A stretch of DNA of 28,165 nucleotides from Bacillota bacterium (GCA_023460575.1 JAEWPQ010000042.1:1-28165); one strand, 5' to 3'; numbered from the stretch's first letter, positions 15,105-24,202 are shown. Notes: a model not told the origin generated them from the sequence alone. Numbers and translations: made by a program.

Positions 15105-16205
15105 ATGGCAAGTCTATCTTTGGTAAATGTTTGCAAAACATTTAAAAATGGCCAGGTTGCAGTGAAAGATTTTAATCTGGATATAAAAGATCACGAGTTT
15201 TTGATCCTGGTAGGTCCCTCAGGCTGCGGAAAATCCACCACTCTGCGGATGATTGCAGGTCTTGAAGAGATATCTTCCGGGGAGTTATGGATAGACGGAA
15301 CACTGATGAATCTGACTGTTCCACAGAAAAGGGATTTATCCATGGTATTTCAGTCCTATGCTCTTTATCCCCACCTGACTGTTTATGAGAATATGGCATT
15401 TAGCTTAAGAGTACGAAATGTTATGAAAACAGAAATTGATAAACGAGTGAAAAAAGCGGCAGATGTTTTGTGCATCAGCCACTTACTGGACCGGAAACCC
15501 CACGCTTTATCCGGAGGACAAAAGCAGAGAGTTGCAATCGGCAGTGCCATTGTCCGTGAGCCAAAAGCTTATTTAATGGATGAGCCGCTGTCCAATCTGG
15601 ATGCGAAGCTGAGGACACAGATGCGGGTAGAATTATCCAAGATACACAAAGAACTGGGGGCAACCATTATTTACGTAACTCATGACCAGGTGGAGGCGAT
15701 GACACTGGGTACCAGAATTGTGGTCATGAATTCCGGAGTGATTTTACAGGCGGCCGAACCCAAAGTTCTCTATGAAAATCCGGTAAATAAGTTTGTGGCG
15801 GGTTTTATCGGCTCTCCTTCCATGAATTTCATACCCGTCTGGGTGGAGAGGAGAGAAGACCGGATCTGTGTGGAATTTTCCAAAAACAGACTGTTTGTAA
15901 ATGAAGAATGTGCAAAACGGCTCATTGATGGAGATTATCTGGGCAGAAGAGTATACCTTGGAATCCGTCCGGAAGATTTGCACGAAACCGGACCTAAGGA
16001 ACAGGAACTTAAGCTGAACATTGAGATAAAGGAAGTTCTGGGATCAGAAATCCTTCTACATGGGAAAATAGGCAGGAATCCGGTCTGCGCAAGACTGAAA
16101 CCGGATTTCCCGTCAGATGCAGGAAAAGAAGCTTCCATCTTTGCAGATATGAACCGGATTCTACTGTTTGATATGGATACAGAAGAAAACATATTATACC
16201 GTTAA
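15105..16205 (+). CDS. ugpC: sugar/glycerol-3-phosphate ABC transporter ATP-binding protein (UgpC/MsmX type)
   Basis: This 366-residue ATPase powers import by the adjacent permeases. Walker A GPSGCGKST lies at 37-45, the Q-loop Gln83 in VFQSYALYPH, the signature LSGGQ at 135-139, Walker B MDEP with Asp159/Glu160, and His193 in VTHDQVEA. The C-terminal 130 residues form the TOBE/MOP regulatory domain of CUT1 importers (YLGIRPEDLH). Position 147 is Ser in VAIGSAIVREP where most members have Arg. AAAGGAAG precedes ATG 15105. It heads an operon with ugpA, ugpE, ugpB and ugpQ. UgpC specificity comes from this context; MsmX-like ATPases are otherwise hard to tell apart. Confidence 0.9.
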   Translation: MASLSLVNVCKTFKNGQVAVKDFNLDIKDHEFLILVGPSGCGKSTTLRMIAGLEEISSGELWIDGTLMNLTVPQKRDLSMVFQSYALYPHLTVYENMAFSLRVRNVMKTEIDKRVKKAADVLCISHLLDRKPHALSGGQKQRVAIGSAIVREPKAYLMDEPLSNLDAKLRTQMRVELSKIHKELGATIIYVTHDQVEAMTLGTRIVVMNSGVILQAAEPKVLYENPVNKFVAGFIGSPSMNFIPVWVERREDRICVEFSKNRLFVNEECAKRLIDGDYLGRRVYLGIRPEDLHETGPKEQELKLNIEIKEVLGSEILLHGKIGRNPVCARLKPDFPSDAGKEASIFADMNRILLFDMDTEENILYR

Positions 16206-16216
16206 GGAGCAGTCTT

Positions 16217-17083
16217 ATGAAGTTTAAAATCGTTACAAGAAATTTAAGTCCTTATGCATATATCGCTCCAGCCATGGCAGTTTTTGCAGTTTTTTTATTT
16301 TTCCCATTTTTCAAAACAATTTATTTAAGTCTATATAAAACCAATAAAATGGGGCAGGCAAAGCTGTTTGTAGGAGCAGGAAATTATTCTGAGCTTTTAA
16401 GCTCACCATCTTTTTTTAACAGTCTTTTTGTAACAGCGGTATTTGTAATTATCGTTGTAAGCGTAAGCATGCTTCTTGGTCTTATAACAGCTGTATTGTG
16501 TAATCAGTCATTTCCGGGTATACGGATATTCAGTACTGCCTATGCGCTTCCAATGGCAATAGCTTCAAGCTCCGCTGCCATGATATTTAAAATCATGCTT
16601 CATCCATCCATCGGAATTGTTAATAAAATACTGGGATTACATATTAACTGGATCAGTGATCCAAGATATGCGCTGGTATGCGTGGCGCTTTTAACTGCAT
16701 GGCTGAACAGCGGCATTAATTTCCTGTATTTCAGTGCCGGATTAAGCAATATTGACGAAACCATTTATGAACGGGCATCGGTAGACGGTGCAAATTCATT
16801 CCAGAAGTTCTTTAAGCTGACTTTGCCCGGATTAAGCCCGATTCTGTTTTATACCCTGGTAGTTAATATTATTCAGGCATTCCAGTCCTTTGGCCAGGTT
16901 AAGGTATTGACCATGGGGGGGCCTGGGGAATCCACAAATTTAATTGTTTACTCCATTTACCGGGATGCATTTTTCAATTACCGTTTTGGAAGTGCGGCAG
17001 CTCAGTCTGTAATCCTGTTTATCATTATTATGGTACTGACTTTATGCATGTTTCGTTTGGAAAAGAAAGGAGTACACTATTGA
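16217..17083 (+). CDS. ugpA: ABC transporter permease, glycerol-3-phosphate type
   Basis: This 288-residue inner-membrane protein has six predicted spans (the first near YAYIAPAMAVFAVFLFFPFF) and the EAA loop YERASVDGANSFQKFFKLTLP that contacts the ATPase. It has the CUT1 MalF/UgpA form with a short N-terminus. It follows ugpC by 11 bases with AAGGAG at 16204-16209, and overlaps ugpE at the stop (TGATG). With UgpE it forms the channel for sn-glycerol-3-phosphate or glycerophosphodiesters. Substrate is inferred from the ugpQ neighbour. Confidence 0.88.
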   Translation: MKFKIVTRNLSPYAYIAPAMAVFAVFLFFPFFKTIYLSLYKTNKMGQAKLFVGAGNYSELLSSPSFFNSLFVTAVFVIIVVSVSMLLGLITAVLCNQSFPGIRIFSTAYALPMAIASSSAAMIFKIMLHPSIGIVNKILGLHINWISDPRYALVCVALLTAWLNSGINFLYFSAGLSNIDETIYERASVDGANSFQKFFKLTLPGLSPILFYTLVVNIIQAFQSFGQVKVLTMGGPGESTNLIVYSIYRDAFFNYRFGSAAAQSVILFIIIMVLTLCMFRLEKKGVHY

Positions 17084-17991
17084 TGGAATCTGTTATTTCC
17101 AGGACTATGAAAGATACAGGCAGAGAAGAACTTGAGAATCTTAAGAGAGAAGCGTTAAAGAAAGCTTTGTTTCGCCGCAGAGCCGCTAAGCTGGCCCTTA
17201 CCGGACTGAATCTGCTTATGGCACTGTTTCTTCTGCTTCCGCTTTTATATGCAGTCAGCATTGCATTAATGCCTTCCAGTGAGCTGTTTACAACGAGTAT
17301 GAACTTAATACCGGCAACGCCCACACTTGATAATTTTCGTCAGGCAACGGTTAAGATACCTTTAACCCGTTTTATTGTTAATTCATTTATAGTAGCAGGC
17401 TGTATCACTGCAGGACAGATCCTATCCTGTTCCCTGGCTGCATTTTCCTTTTCCTTTCTGGATTTTAAAGGTAAAAATCTGCTGTTCATGCTAGTAATGG
17501 CAACCATGATGATACCGGGAGAAGCAACAATTATATCTAATTACTTAACGGTAAGCGGGTTTCAATGGCTTAACAGCTATAAGGTTTTAATTGTTCCTTA
17601 TCTTACATCGGCTATGGGAATCTTTTTATTCCGGCAGTTTTATAAATCTTTTCCCATTTCATTATATGAGTCGGCCAGGATTGATGGCTGCTCTAACTTA
17701 AGATTTATTTACAGCATCCTGATACCCCTTACCAAATCTGCCATAGGTGCCATGGCAGTATATACGTTTATTAATGCCTGGAATATGTATATGTGGCCGC
17801 TTCTTGTTACAGGTTCAGATAAAATGAGAACGGTTCAGATTGGGATCGGTATGCTGGACAGCGTGGACTCCCAGTCGATTTCCATGATGATTGCGGGAGT
17901 AGTCATGATTATCGTACCTTCGATTTCTGTCTTTATCTTAGGACAGAAACAGCTGATCAGAGGAATGTTCTCAGGAGCCGTAAAAGGCTGA
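17083..17991 (+). CDS. ugpE: ABC transporter permease, glycerol-3-phosphate type
   Basis: This 302-residue CUT1 permease partners UgpA. It has an N-terminal charged cytoplasmic stretch of about 45 residues, then six spans and the EAA loop YESARIDGCSNLRFIYSILIP. ATG 17083 overlaps the ugpA stop and follows AAGGAG at 17067-17072; an in-frame ATG at 17044 inside ugpA lacks a ribosome site. The C-terminal GQKQLIRGMFSGAVKG is typical of MalG/UgpE-type subunits. Confidence 0.88.
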   Translation: MESVISRTMKDTGREELENLKREALKKALFRRRAAKLALTGLNLLMALFLLLPLLYAVSIALMPSSELFTTSMNLIPATPTLDNFRQATVKIPLTRFIVNSFIVAGCITAGQILSCSLAAFSFSFLDFKGKNLLFMLVMATMMIPGEATIISNYLTVSGFQWLNSYKVLIVPYLTSAMGIFLFRQFYKSFPISLYESARIDGCSNLRFIYSILIPLTKSAIGAMAVYTFINAWNMYMWPLLVTGSDKMRTVQIGIGMLDSVDSQSISMMIAGVVMIIVPSISVFILGQKQLIRGMFSGAVKG

Positions 17992-18033
17992 CCTGGTTCA
18001 GAATAAATATTACATAAAATTTGGAGGACAAAC

Positions 18034-19431
18034 ATGAAAAAGAGAGTAGTTTCCTTTTGTATGGCAGCTTTAATGGCTGCAGGAATGCTGTCCGGCTGTG
18101 CAAGTCAGACCGGATCCGGAAATACCGCCGCATCTGAAACAAAGGAAGAGGTTACAACCACCGCAGCTCCTGTTGCCGCAGATACAAAAGGAGATACACA
18201 AAAGACTTCCATTACATTCTGGCACTCCATGGGAGGTGTCAATGGAGAAGCCATTGATGCGCTTGTAAAAAAGTTTAATAAGGAAAATACTTCAGGAATC
18301 ACCGTTGAGGCTCAGTATCAGGGCAGCTATGACGATGCCATTAACAAGCTGAAAAGTGCGCAGATCGGTAACATGGGAGCAGATCTCGTTCAGATTTACG
18401 ACATCGGAACCAGGTTTATGATAGATTCCGGCTGGGTAGTCCCCATGCAGCAGCTAATCGATGGGGATAAGTGGGACATTTCCCAGGTAGAACCCAATAT
18501 TGCAGCATATTATACGGTGAATGGTACCCTGTATTCCATGCCGTTTAACTCCTCTACGCCCATTCTCTACTACAACAAAGACATGTTTAAAAAGGCTGGT
18601 ATTACAGAAGTTCCCGACAGCCTTCCCGGGATAGAACGGGTTGGAGATGATCTGGTTAAAAAAGGCGGAGCCGGAGAGGTGATTTCCCTGGGTATTTATG
18701 GCTGGTTTTTTGAGCAGTTTACCTGCAAACAGCAGGCTCATTATGCAGATAACGGAAACGGAAGAGAAGCAGCGGCCACAGCAGTTGATTTTGATAAAAA
18801 TGGGGCCGGTGTAAAAACACTGACTGCATGGAAAGAATTATCAGTCAAAGGATATGCTCCCAACGTCGGCAGAGGAGGAGATGCAGGACTTGCAGATTTC
18901 AGTTCCGGAAAATCTGCCATGACACTGGGTTCAACCGCATCCTTAAAGCAGATCTTAAATGATGTAAATGGAAAATTTGAAGTAGGAACCGCTTATTTCC
19001 CTAAGATCAGTGATGATGATAAGGGGGGCGTTTCTATCGGCGGCGGCTCTTTGTGGGCATTAAATAATAATGATGCCGGTAAACAGAAAGCGGTATGGGA
19101 ATTCGTTAAATTCCTTGTATCACCGGAAAGCCAGGCATTCTGGAATTCCCAGACGGGCTATTTCCCAATCACCACTGCAGCTCATGAGGAACCTGTATTT
19201 AAGGATAACATTGCTAAGTATCCTCAATTTCAGACTGCCATTGATCAGCTTCATGATTCCACCCCCCAGTCCGCAGGCGCCCTGTTAAGTGTATTTCCGG
19301 AAGCAAGACAGACGGTGGAAACAGAAATAGAAAACATGATTAATAACAATGGCACACCAGAGGATGCAGTTAAGAAGATGGCAGAAAGCATAAATAAATC
19401 CATCGCCGATTATAATCTCTTAAATAAATAA
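18034..19431 (+). CDS. ugpB: extracellular glycerol-3-phosphate-binding lipoprotein of the ABC transporter
   Basis: This 465-residue solute-binding protein starts with a lipoprotein signal (MKKRVVSFCMAALMAAGMLSGC): lipobox LSGC, Cys22 being the lipidated residue, to be processed by LspA. A Thr/Ala-rich linker of about 30 residues precedes the type 1 binding-protein fold, which begins SITFWHSMGG, typical of UgpB (TFWHSM). GGAGG lies at 18022-18026. It follows ugpE by 42 bases and precedes ugpQ, which supports glycerol-3-phosphate or glycerophosphodiester as ligand rather than a sugar. Confidence 0.9.
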   Translation: MKKRVVSFCMAALMAAGMLSGCASQTGSGNTAASETKEEVTTTAAPVAADTKGDTQKTSITFWHSMGGVNGEAIDALVKKFNKENTSGITVEAQYQGSYDDAINKLKSAQIGNMGADLVQIYDIGTRFMIDSGWVVPMQQLIDGDKWDISQVEPNIAAYYTVNGTLYSMPFNSSTPILYYNKDMFKKAGITEVPDSLPGIERVGDDLVKKGGAGEVISLGIYGWFFEQFTCKQQAHYADNGNGREAAATAVDFDKNGAGVKTLTAWKELSVKGYAPNVGRGGDAGLADFSSGKSAMTLGSTASLKQILNDVNGKFEVGTAYFPKISDDDKGGVSIGGGSLWALNNNDAGKQKAVWEFVKFLVSPESQAFWNSQTGYFPITTAAHEEPVFKDNIAKYPQFQTAIDQLHDSTPQSAGALLSVFPEARQTVETEIENMINNNGTPEDAVKKMAESINKSIADYNLLNK

Positions 19432-19456
19432 ATGGTACCAGAAAGGATATTAGCAG

Positions 19457-20188
19457 ATGAAAACAAAGGTTTGGGCTCACAGGGGAGCTTGTGCATATGC
19501 GCCGGAAAACACACTGGAAGCATTTGAACTGGCAGTAAGACAGCATGCAGACGGAGTGGAGTTAGATGTGCAGCTGACAAAAGACGGAAAACTTGCAGTG
19601 ATCCATGATGAAAGAATTGACCGTACCTGCAATGGTACAGGCAATGTAAAGGATTTTACCATGACTGAACTAAAACAGTTTTCGTGTAATAAAACACACC
19701 TGGAATATACGGCTGCTGTCATACCAGAGTTAAAAGAAGTTCTTAAGCTGTTAAAACCCACTGATTTAACTGTTAATATCGAGCTTAAAACCGGTATATA
19801 CCGATATAAAGGAATTGAAGAAAAAGTATTAAAGCTGGTTAAGAAAATGGAGATGGAGGAGAGGGTGATCTATTCCTCTTTCCACCATCCCAGCATAATA
19901 AAAATCAAAAAGCTGGATCCGGAAGCAAAAACCGGTATTTTATATTCTGACGGCTGGATTCATGTAGTCACTTATGCAAGGATGATCGGGGCGGATGCCC
20001 TTCATCCATCTGTCAACAATCTGCGGTCCGAAAAACTGATCAGGGAATCCAAAAAGAAGAAGATTCCTTTACATGTATGGACTGTAAATGATGAAGCTTT
20101 TATGGAATACTTAGCAGGGAAGGGGATTGGAGCCATAATTACCAATTATCCTGACGTTGCAAGAAGAATAGTAGATGAGAAAGGATAA
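19457..20188 (+). CDS. ugpQ: glycerophosphodiester phosphodiesterase
   Basis: This 243-residue cytoplasmic GDPD enzyme hydrolyses deacylated phospholipids to sn-glycerol-3-phosphate and an alcohol. It has a TIM barrel without signal peptide. Active-site residues are visible: His8-Arg9 in AHRGACAYAPENTLEAF, Glu35 and Asp37 in VELDVQ, and His50 in AVIHDERIDRTCNGTG; a later metal-side Glu lies in NIELKTG. Its place directly after ugpB matches the E. coli ugpBAECQ arrangement and shows that the imported substrate is probably a glycerophosphodiester. Confidence 0.93.
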   Translation: MKTKVWAHRGACAYAPENTLEAFELAVRQHADGVELDVQLTKDGKLAVIHDERIDRTCNGTGNVKDFTMTELKQFSCNKTHLEYTAAVIPELKEVLKLLKPTDLTVNIELKTGIYRYKGIEEKVLKLVKKMEMEERVIYSSFHHPSIIKIKKLDPEAKTGILYSDGWIHVVTYARMIGADALHPSVNNLRSEKLIRESKKKKIPLHVWTVNDEAFMEYLAGKGIGAIITNYPDVARRIVDEKG

Positions 20189-20194
20189 AAATTT

Positions 20195-21058
20195 ATGATT
20201 CGATTAGTAGCCTCCGATATGGATGGAACACTTTTAAACCGTTATGGAAAAATATCTTTAAAAAACCAGGCTGCTGTTCATGCTCTGAACAGGAGAAATA
20301 TTGATTTTGTTGTATGTACAGGACGCAATTATGCTGATGCTTATGCACCTTTAAAAGAGGCGGGCATATCCTGTGATATCATCTGTATGAATGGCGCAGC
20401 TGTTTTTAACACCAAAGGGGAGCAAATACGCAAGCAGACATTGTTAAAAAGTCAGATTAGCAGAATTCTGACCATCTGCCGGCCGTTCTGTGTGCTTTAT
20501 GATTTTATGACTGATGAAGGAAGCTATACAACATCAAGTCTGGAAGAATTTAAAGAAAGCTTTGAAAATAAAATTTTCCTTTCCATGGTTTCCGAGGAAC
20601 ATACCTTTGAAACCATTGTGAAACGCTTTCAGTTTATATCTGAAGAGCATCTGTTTCATTCTGAAACCGACATTTACAAGATGTCAGTCGTACATGAAGA
20701 CCCTCAGGTTCTGGCACATATCCGTTCCTGCCTGGAAAAAGAAGAAGAAGGACTATCCATTGCTTCCTCTGCCGCTACCAATCTTGAAATAACACATTTT
20801 AATGCACAAAAAGGAAATGCACTGCTTGAATATGCCATAAATACTAAAATTCATCCCAGAGAGATTCTCGCGATGGGAGACAGTGAGAATGATTTATCCA
20901 TGCTCATTCTGCCGTTGGGCTATACAGTTGCTATGGATAACGGATCAGAGATAATAAAGAAAAGTGCCCGGCTGGTCACCAGATCCAATGAAGAGGACGG
21001 GGTAGCGGCAGCCATTGAAACACTGGTCTTATCAGATGCAGCCTTAGCAACAGGTTAA
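20195..21058 (+). CDS. Cof-type HAD-IIB family phosphatase
   Basis: This 287-residue HAD hydrolase has motif I SDMDGTLLN with nucleophile Asp8 and Asp10, motif II VVCTGRNYADA, a C2B cap in the middle, and motif IV AMGDSENDLSML. Such proteins dephosphorylate sugar phosphates and small phosphorylated metabolites; specificity cannot be read from the motifs. It begins 6 bases after ugpQ, so it belongs to the ugp transcript and could act on glycerol-3-phosphate or a related product. That role is inference. Confidence 0.88.
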   Translation: MIRLVASDMDGTLLNRYGKISLKNQAAVHALNRRNIDFVVCTGRNYADAYAPLKEAGISCDIICMNGAAVFNTKGEQIRKQTLLKSQISRILTICRPFCVLYDFMTDEGSYTTSSLEEFKESFENKIFLSMVSEEHTFETIVKRFQFISEEHLFHSETDIYKMSVVHEDPQVLAHIRSCLEKEEEGLSIASSAATNLEITHFNAQKGNALLEYAINTKIHPREILAMGDSENDLSMLILPLGYTVAMDNGSEIIKKSARLVTRSNEEDGVAAAIETLVLSDAALATG

Positions 21059-21116
21059 AAATCTGATTCTGATAATATATCTTATGAAATTAAGTATTCA
21101 TCTAAATGTATAACCG

Positions 21117-21152
21117 TCTGAATTCACATCTGAGTTCATATCTGAATCCTCA
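21117..21152 (+). repeat. three tandem imperfect 12-bp repeats
   Basis: TCTGAATTCACA (21117-21128), TCTGAGTTCATA (21129-21140) and TCTGAATCCTCA (21141-21152) lie head to tail. Further TCTGA copies occur at 21062, 21068 and 21225. They sit between the HAD gene and the LCP gene and could be a regulator-binding array or simple-sequence drift. Confidence 0.55.
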
Positions 21153-21166
21153 TTCCCTTTTTTATG

Positions 21167-21201
21167 CTAATATTCATTTGATCCCTTTTTCTGAATATTA
21201 G
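21167..21201 (+). terminator. possible terminator hairpin after the ugp operon
   Basis: CTAATATTCA (21167-21176) and TGAATATTAG (21192-21201) form a perfect 10-bp, AT-rich stem with a 15-base loop, followed by ATCCTTTCCCT. The stem is weak and the T tract interrupted. Confidence 0.35.
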
Positions 21202-21295
21202 ATCCTTTCCCTATCTCAGGTTCCATCTGATCTTAAAAAGATTATTGATTGACTGAGAAAATTAAGAGAAAAGCAAGAAATAAGCGTTGGTTTTC

Positions 21296-21304
21296 TGATA
21301 AAAT
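21296..21304 (+). promoter_or_regulatory. possible extended -10 promoter of the LCP gene
   Basis: TGATAAAAT is an extended -10 (TGN followed by TAAAAT, 5 of 6) 46 bases before the chosen start codon. No convincing -35 hexamer is seen. Confidence 0.3.
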
Positions 21305-21350
21305 ATGTGGGGTTGTCTAAGACGACATGGAAAGGATTGAGGACAGAGTC

Positions 21351-22868
21351 ATGGATAATGAGGATGAATTAGACCGTATGCGGGCTCGAAAAAAAAGAAA
21401 CCATAACAGCAGAATGCGGGAAAAACCCAGACAACATTCAACTGAAGGAAGTGGTCAGACACAGGACCATATACAAGCTTCACATGGTGACAGAACGTAT
21501 TACAGTACGGGTGACGGAAGAAATCCCCGTGTCAGATACAGCGGTCAACAGACCGGTACGAATCACAAGAAGAAAAAAAGACATCATAAGAAACACAAAA
21601 TTGTTGCCAAACTGGTTATCATTGCTGCGCTTCTGATTTCAGGCCTGCTTCTTTTTAATCAGCGGACCCATCAGAAAGGCTATTGGACCATTGCTGTCTT
21701 CGGTGTGGATTCCAGAGATGGAAACTTAGAGAAGGGCGCGCTTTCGGATGTGGTTATGCTATGCAATATTAACAAGGAGACTGGTGAGATTAAGCTGGCA
21801 TCCGTATTCCGTGATACTTACTTAAAAATCAACAGCAAGGGAACTTATCATAAAATAAATGAAGCTTACTTTAAGGGCGGGCACAAGCAGGCGTTAGAAG
21901 CCCTGAACGAAAATCTGGATTTGAATATCGATGATTATGCAACCTTTAACTGGAAGTCTGTTGCAGATGCCATTAATATACTGGGTGGAATTGATCTGGA
22001 AATCACAGAACCAGAATTTGCTTACATAAACGGTTTTATCACAGAAACAGTGAATTCCACCGGAGTTGGTTCTCATCAGCTGAAGCATGCGGGAATGAAT
22101 CACTTAGATGGTGTACAGGCAGTTGCTTATGCAAGGCTGCGTTTGATGGATACTGATTTTAACCGTACCGAGCGTCAGAGAAAAGTTGTAAATCTTGCGA
22201 TGGAAAAGGCCAAAAATGCAGATTTTTCCACAAGAAAAACCCTGATAGCAGCTGTTTTTCCGCAGATTTCCACCAGTGTGGGCATGAATGATATTCTTGC
22301 TGCTGGAAAAGGCATCAGCAAATATCACATTGGCGAAACTGCCGGTTTCCCATTTTCACGCACTACCATGAAGATTGGGAAAATGGACTGTGTAATACCA
22401 ACCACGCTGGAGAGCAATGTAGCGCAACTGCACCAGTTTCTATACGGCCAGGAGAATTATGCTCCGTCTTCTGCTGTAAAGAAGATCAGTGCATCAATTT
22501 CAGAAGAAAGCGGTATTACAGAACCAGGTAAGAACGCTCCTTCCGGAGGCGGTTCAAACAGTAAAAAGAAGAAGAAACAATCTTCTGATGCACCGGCAGA
22601 GACAACTCAGGCACCGACAGAGGCTGTTGCTGAAACAACACAAGAGACCAAAGAAACGGTTAAGGAAACAACAGTACCTGAAACGAAAGAGCATGAGAGT
22701 GGAAAAACCCCTACCAATGAAGACGGAAGTCTGATCGGACCTGGAGCAAAAGTTCCGGATACCAAAGAAGACATAATGGATGAAACGAAGAAACCCGTCA
22801 GCTCTGAAAAACCTTCAACTGAAGAAGCTTCCACCGAACCAGAAACAAAAGCAGGTCCTGGTGAATAA
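21351..22868 (+). CDS. LytR-CpsA-Psr family cell-wall ligase
   Basis: LCP proteins transfer polyisoprenyl-phosphate-linked glycopolymers onto peptidoglycan. The 505-residue protein has a basic cytoplasmic N-terminus (1-83), one membrane span (about 84-103, VAKLVIIAALLISGLLLF), an extracellular LCP domain (about 110-325; VFGVDSRDG, SVFRDTYL, YARLRLMDTDFNRTERQRKVV with conserved Asp and Arg), and a Thr/Glu/Lys/Pro-rich tail of about 120 residues. GAGGA 8-9 bases upstream favours ATG 21351; an ATG at 21327 would add 8 residues. The long tail is low-complexity and probably lies in the cell wall. The attached polymer is unknown. Confidence 0.9.
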   Translation: MDNEDELDRMRARKKRNHNSRMREKPRQHSTEGSGQTQDHIQASHGDRTYYSTGDGRNPRVRYSGQQTGTNHKKKKRHHKKHKIVAKLVIIAALLISGLLLFNQRTHQKGYWTIAVFGVDSRDGNLEKGALSDVVMLCNINKETGEIKLASVFRDTYLKINSKGTYHKINEAYFKGGHKQALEALNENLDLNIDDYATFNWKSVADAINILGGIDLEITEPEFAYINGFITETVNSTGVGSHQLKHAGMNHLDGVQAVAYARLRLMDTDFNRTERQRKVVNLAMEKAKNADFSTRKTLIAAVFPQISTSVGMNDILAAGKGISKYHIGETAGFPFSRTTMKIGKMDCVIPTTLESNVAQLHQFLYGQENYAPSSAVKKISASISEESGITEPGKNAPSGGGSNSKKKKKQSSDAPAETTQAPTEAVAETTQETKETVKETTVPETKEHESGKTPTNEDGSLIGPGAKVPDTKEDIMDETKKPVSSEKPSTEEASTEPETKAGPGE

Positions 22869-23069
22869 ATAAGGGTATATGTAGTTTTTACCACGAATTC
22901 TTGAAAAACGGCAAAACAAAGAAGAAGACAAAATAAAAAGTTATTTTAAAGTGATTAATGGAACATTTCAACATTTTATTGAGTAATATAAAGTAATCTC
23001 CAGCATGTAGACAGCTATTATTATTCTGTGTATGCAGAGAAAGTTAAATGTTGAAAGGAGTTTATTTGT

Positions 23070-23558
23070 ATGAGTTTACTATCTCCAAATCATTTTCATT
23101 ATGACAATGAACTTTGTATGCAAAGCTCAGTTACTTTAAAATGTGTATCAACTGGAACAGTGACAATACCAGTAGGTGCTTCCAATACACAAATTACTAT
23201 TATAAACCTGCCATTAAATATTTCTGCTTTATGCAATCAAATAATTAAGATTGAATTTGCATGTAATATAACTCTTATAGAGCCACAAACTGATTCTATA
23301 CTTTTAATCTTTCAGATTAACAGGCATTGCAGCAATATGATTCAAAATATCCCTATTGGACAACAGTGGAGTTTTTTAAATATTTCAAATTTTGTAAGTA
23401 CCGGAACATTTTCATTCTTTGTATGTGATAGTGATTTTAATACAGAAGAGTGTTGCACATATACAGTAGATGTAACTCCTTTAGTTACCACTTCAGGAGC
23501 TATTATTTCAAACTCAATTCTGTCTGCAACTGTGGTTAGCAATGCACAATGTTGTTGA
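23070..23558 (+). CDS. DUF4489-like Cys-rich protein
   Basis: This 162-residue protein has no signal peptide or membrane span and looks beta-rich. A series of cysteines (LKC, LCNQ, FACN, HCSN, FFVCDSD, ECCTY and a terminal QCC) and the pattern IPIGQQWSF with TFSFFVCD and ECCTYTVDVTP resemble DUF4489 proteins that I associate with clostridial spore formers; function unknown, a surface or spore-coat role is a guess. AAAGGAG at 23054-23060 fixes the start. Base composition is clearly more AT-rich than the flanking genes. It converges on tenI with 41 bases between stops and no clear terminator. Confidence 0.65.
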   Translation: MSLLSPNHFHYDNELCMQSSVTLKCVSTGTVTIPVGASNTQITIINLPLNISALCNQIIKIEFACNITLIEPQTDSILLIFQINRHCSNMIQNIPIGQQWSFLNISNFVSTGTFSFFVCDSDFNTEECCTYTVDVTPLVTTSGAIISNSILSATVVSNAQCC

Positions 23559-23599
23559 AAATGCCAGGGTTGACGTCACGGTCGATTCCAACATGGCTT

Positions 23600-24202
23600 C
23601 TAATCCACCATTTCTTCAAAGCTCATCAAAAACGACTTTACATCATCGCATGTCATAAACCCACTCATGATACAGGCTCCTTTGGCTCCTGCTTTACTGA
23701 CAGAACGGGCATTATTACATTCAATCCCTCCGATCGCATAAACTGGTATAGATACACTTTTGCAAATACATTCCAGGAAGCGGACACCCCGCCCGGGTAA
23801 TCCCTTCTTGCAGTCGGTTGCAAAAATATGCCCGGCGATAATATAAGTACAGCCAAGTCTCTCAGCTTCCTTGGCCTCCTCTGCCGAATGACAGGAAACA
23901 CCAATTATTTTAAAGTGCCTCTTCTGTACATCGGTCATTTCCCGCATTTTGGGAAGCGGAAGGTGTATCGCCTCCGCATTCAGCTCTATGGCAGTATCAA
24001 CAAAACTATGAAGTACACATGGAATCTGGTGCTTTGTACAAATTTGAATGACCTGTTTTGCAAGCTGCCTGTATTGTACCTCTGATAAGTCCTTTTCCCG
24101 AAGGATGATACCGGCAGGATGGCTGAGAGCAATTTTTTCTATTCGATGCAGAAAATCTTCTTTACACAAAATCCGGCTGGTAACACAATAAATATTAAAC
24201 AT
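23600..24202 (-). CDS. tenI: TenI-type thiazole tautomerase (ThiE/TenI family)
   Basis: The last gene of the thiamine operon encodes a 200-residue TIM barrel of the ThiE/TenI family. The segment AGHIFATDCKKGLPGRGV matches Bacillus TenI (GHVFETDCKKGLEGRGV) rather than ThiE; its His corresponds to the TenI residue needed to tautomerise the thiazole carboxylate phosphate made by ThiG. GVSCHSAEEA and PVYAIGGI are also typical. The start is uncertain: ATG 24202 (MFNIYCVTSR) overlaps the thiH stop and fits family length, while ATG 24214 adds four residues; neither has a good ribosome site, suggesting coupling to thiH. Bifunctional thiamine-phosphate synthase activity is less likely but not excluded. 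Confidence 0.82.
   Translation of the reverse strand: MFNIYCVTSRILCKEDFLHRIEKIALSHPAGIILREKDLSEVQYRQLAKQVIQICTKHQIPCVLHSFVDTAIELNAEAIHLPLPKMREMTDVQKRHFKIIGVSCHSAEEAKEAERLGCTYIIAGHIFATDCKKGLPGRGVRFLECICKSVSIPVYAIGGIECNNARSVSKAGAKGACIMSGFMTCDDVKSFLMSFEEMVD

Noticed and set aside
21117..21152. Repeat array considered as CRISPR
   Set aside because: The units are 12 bp, directly adjacent and without spacers, and no cas genes are near.
23571..23578. TGACGTCA palindrome between the DUF4489-like gene and tenI
   Set aside because: It is a single 8-base palindrome without flanking structure or second copy, in the 41-base gap between convergent genes; it may be chance.
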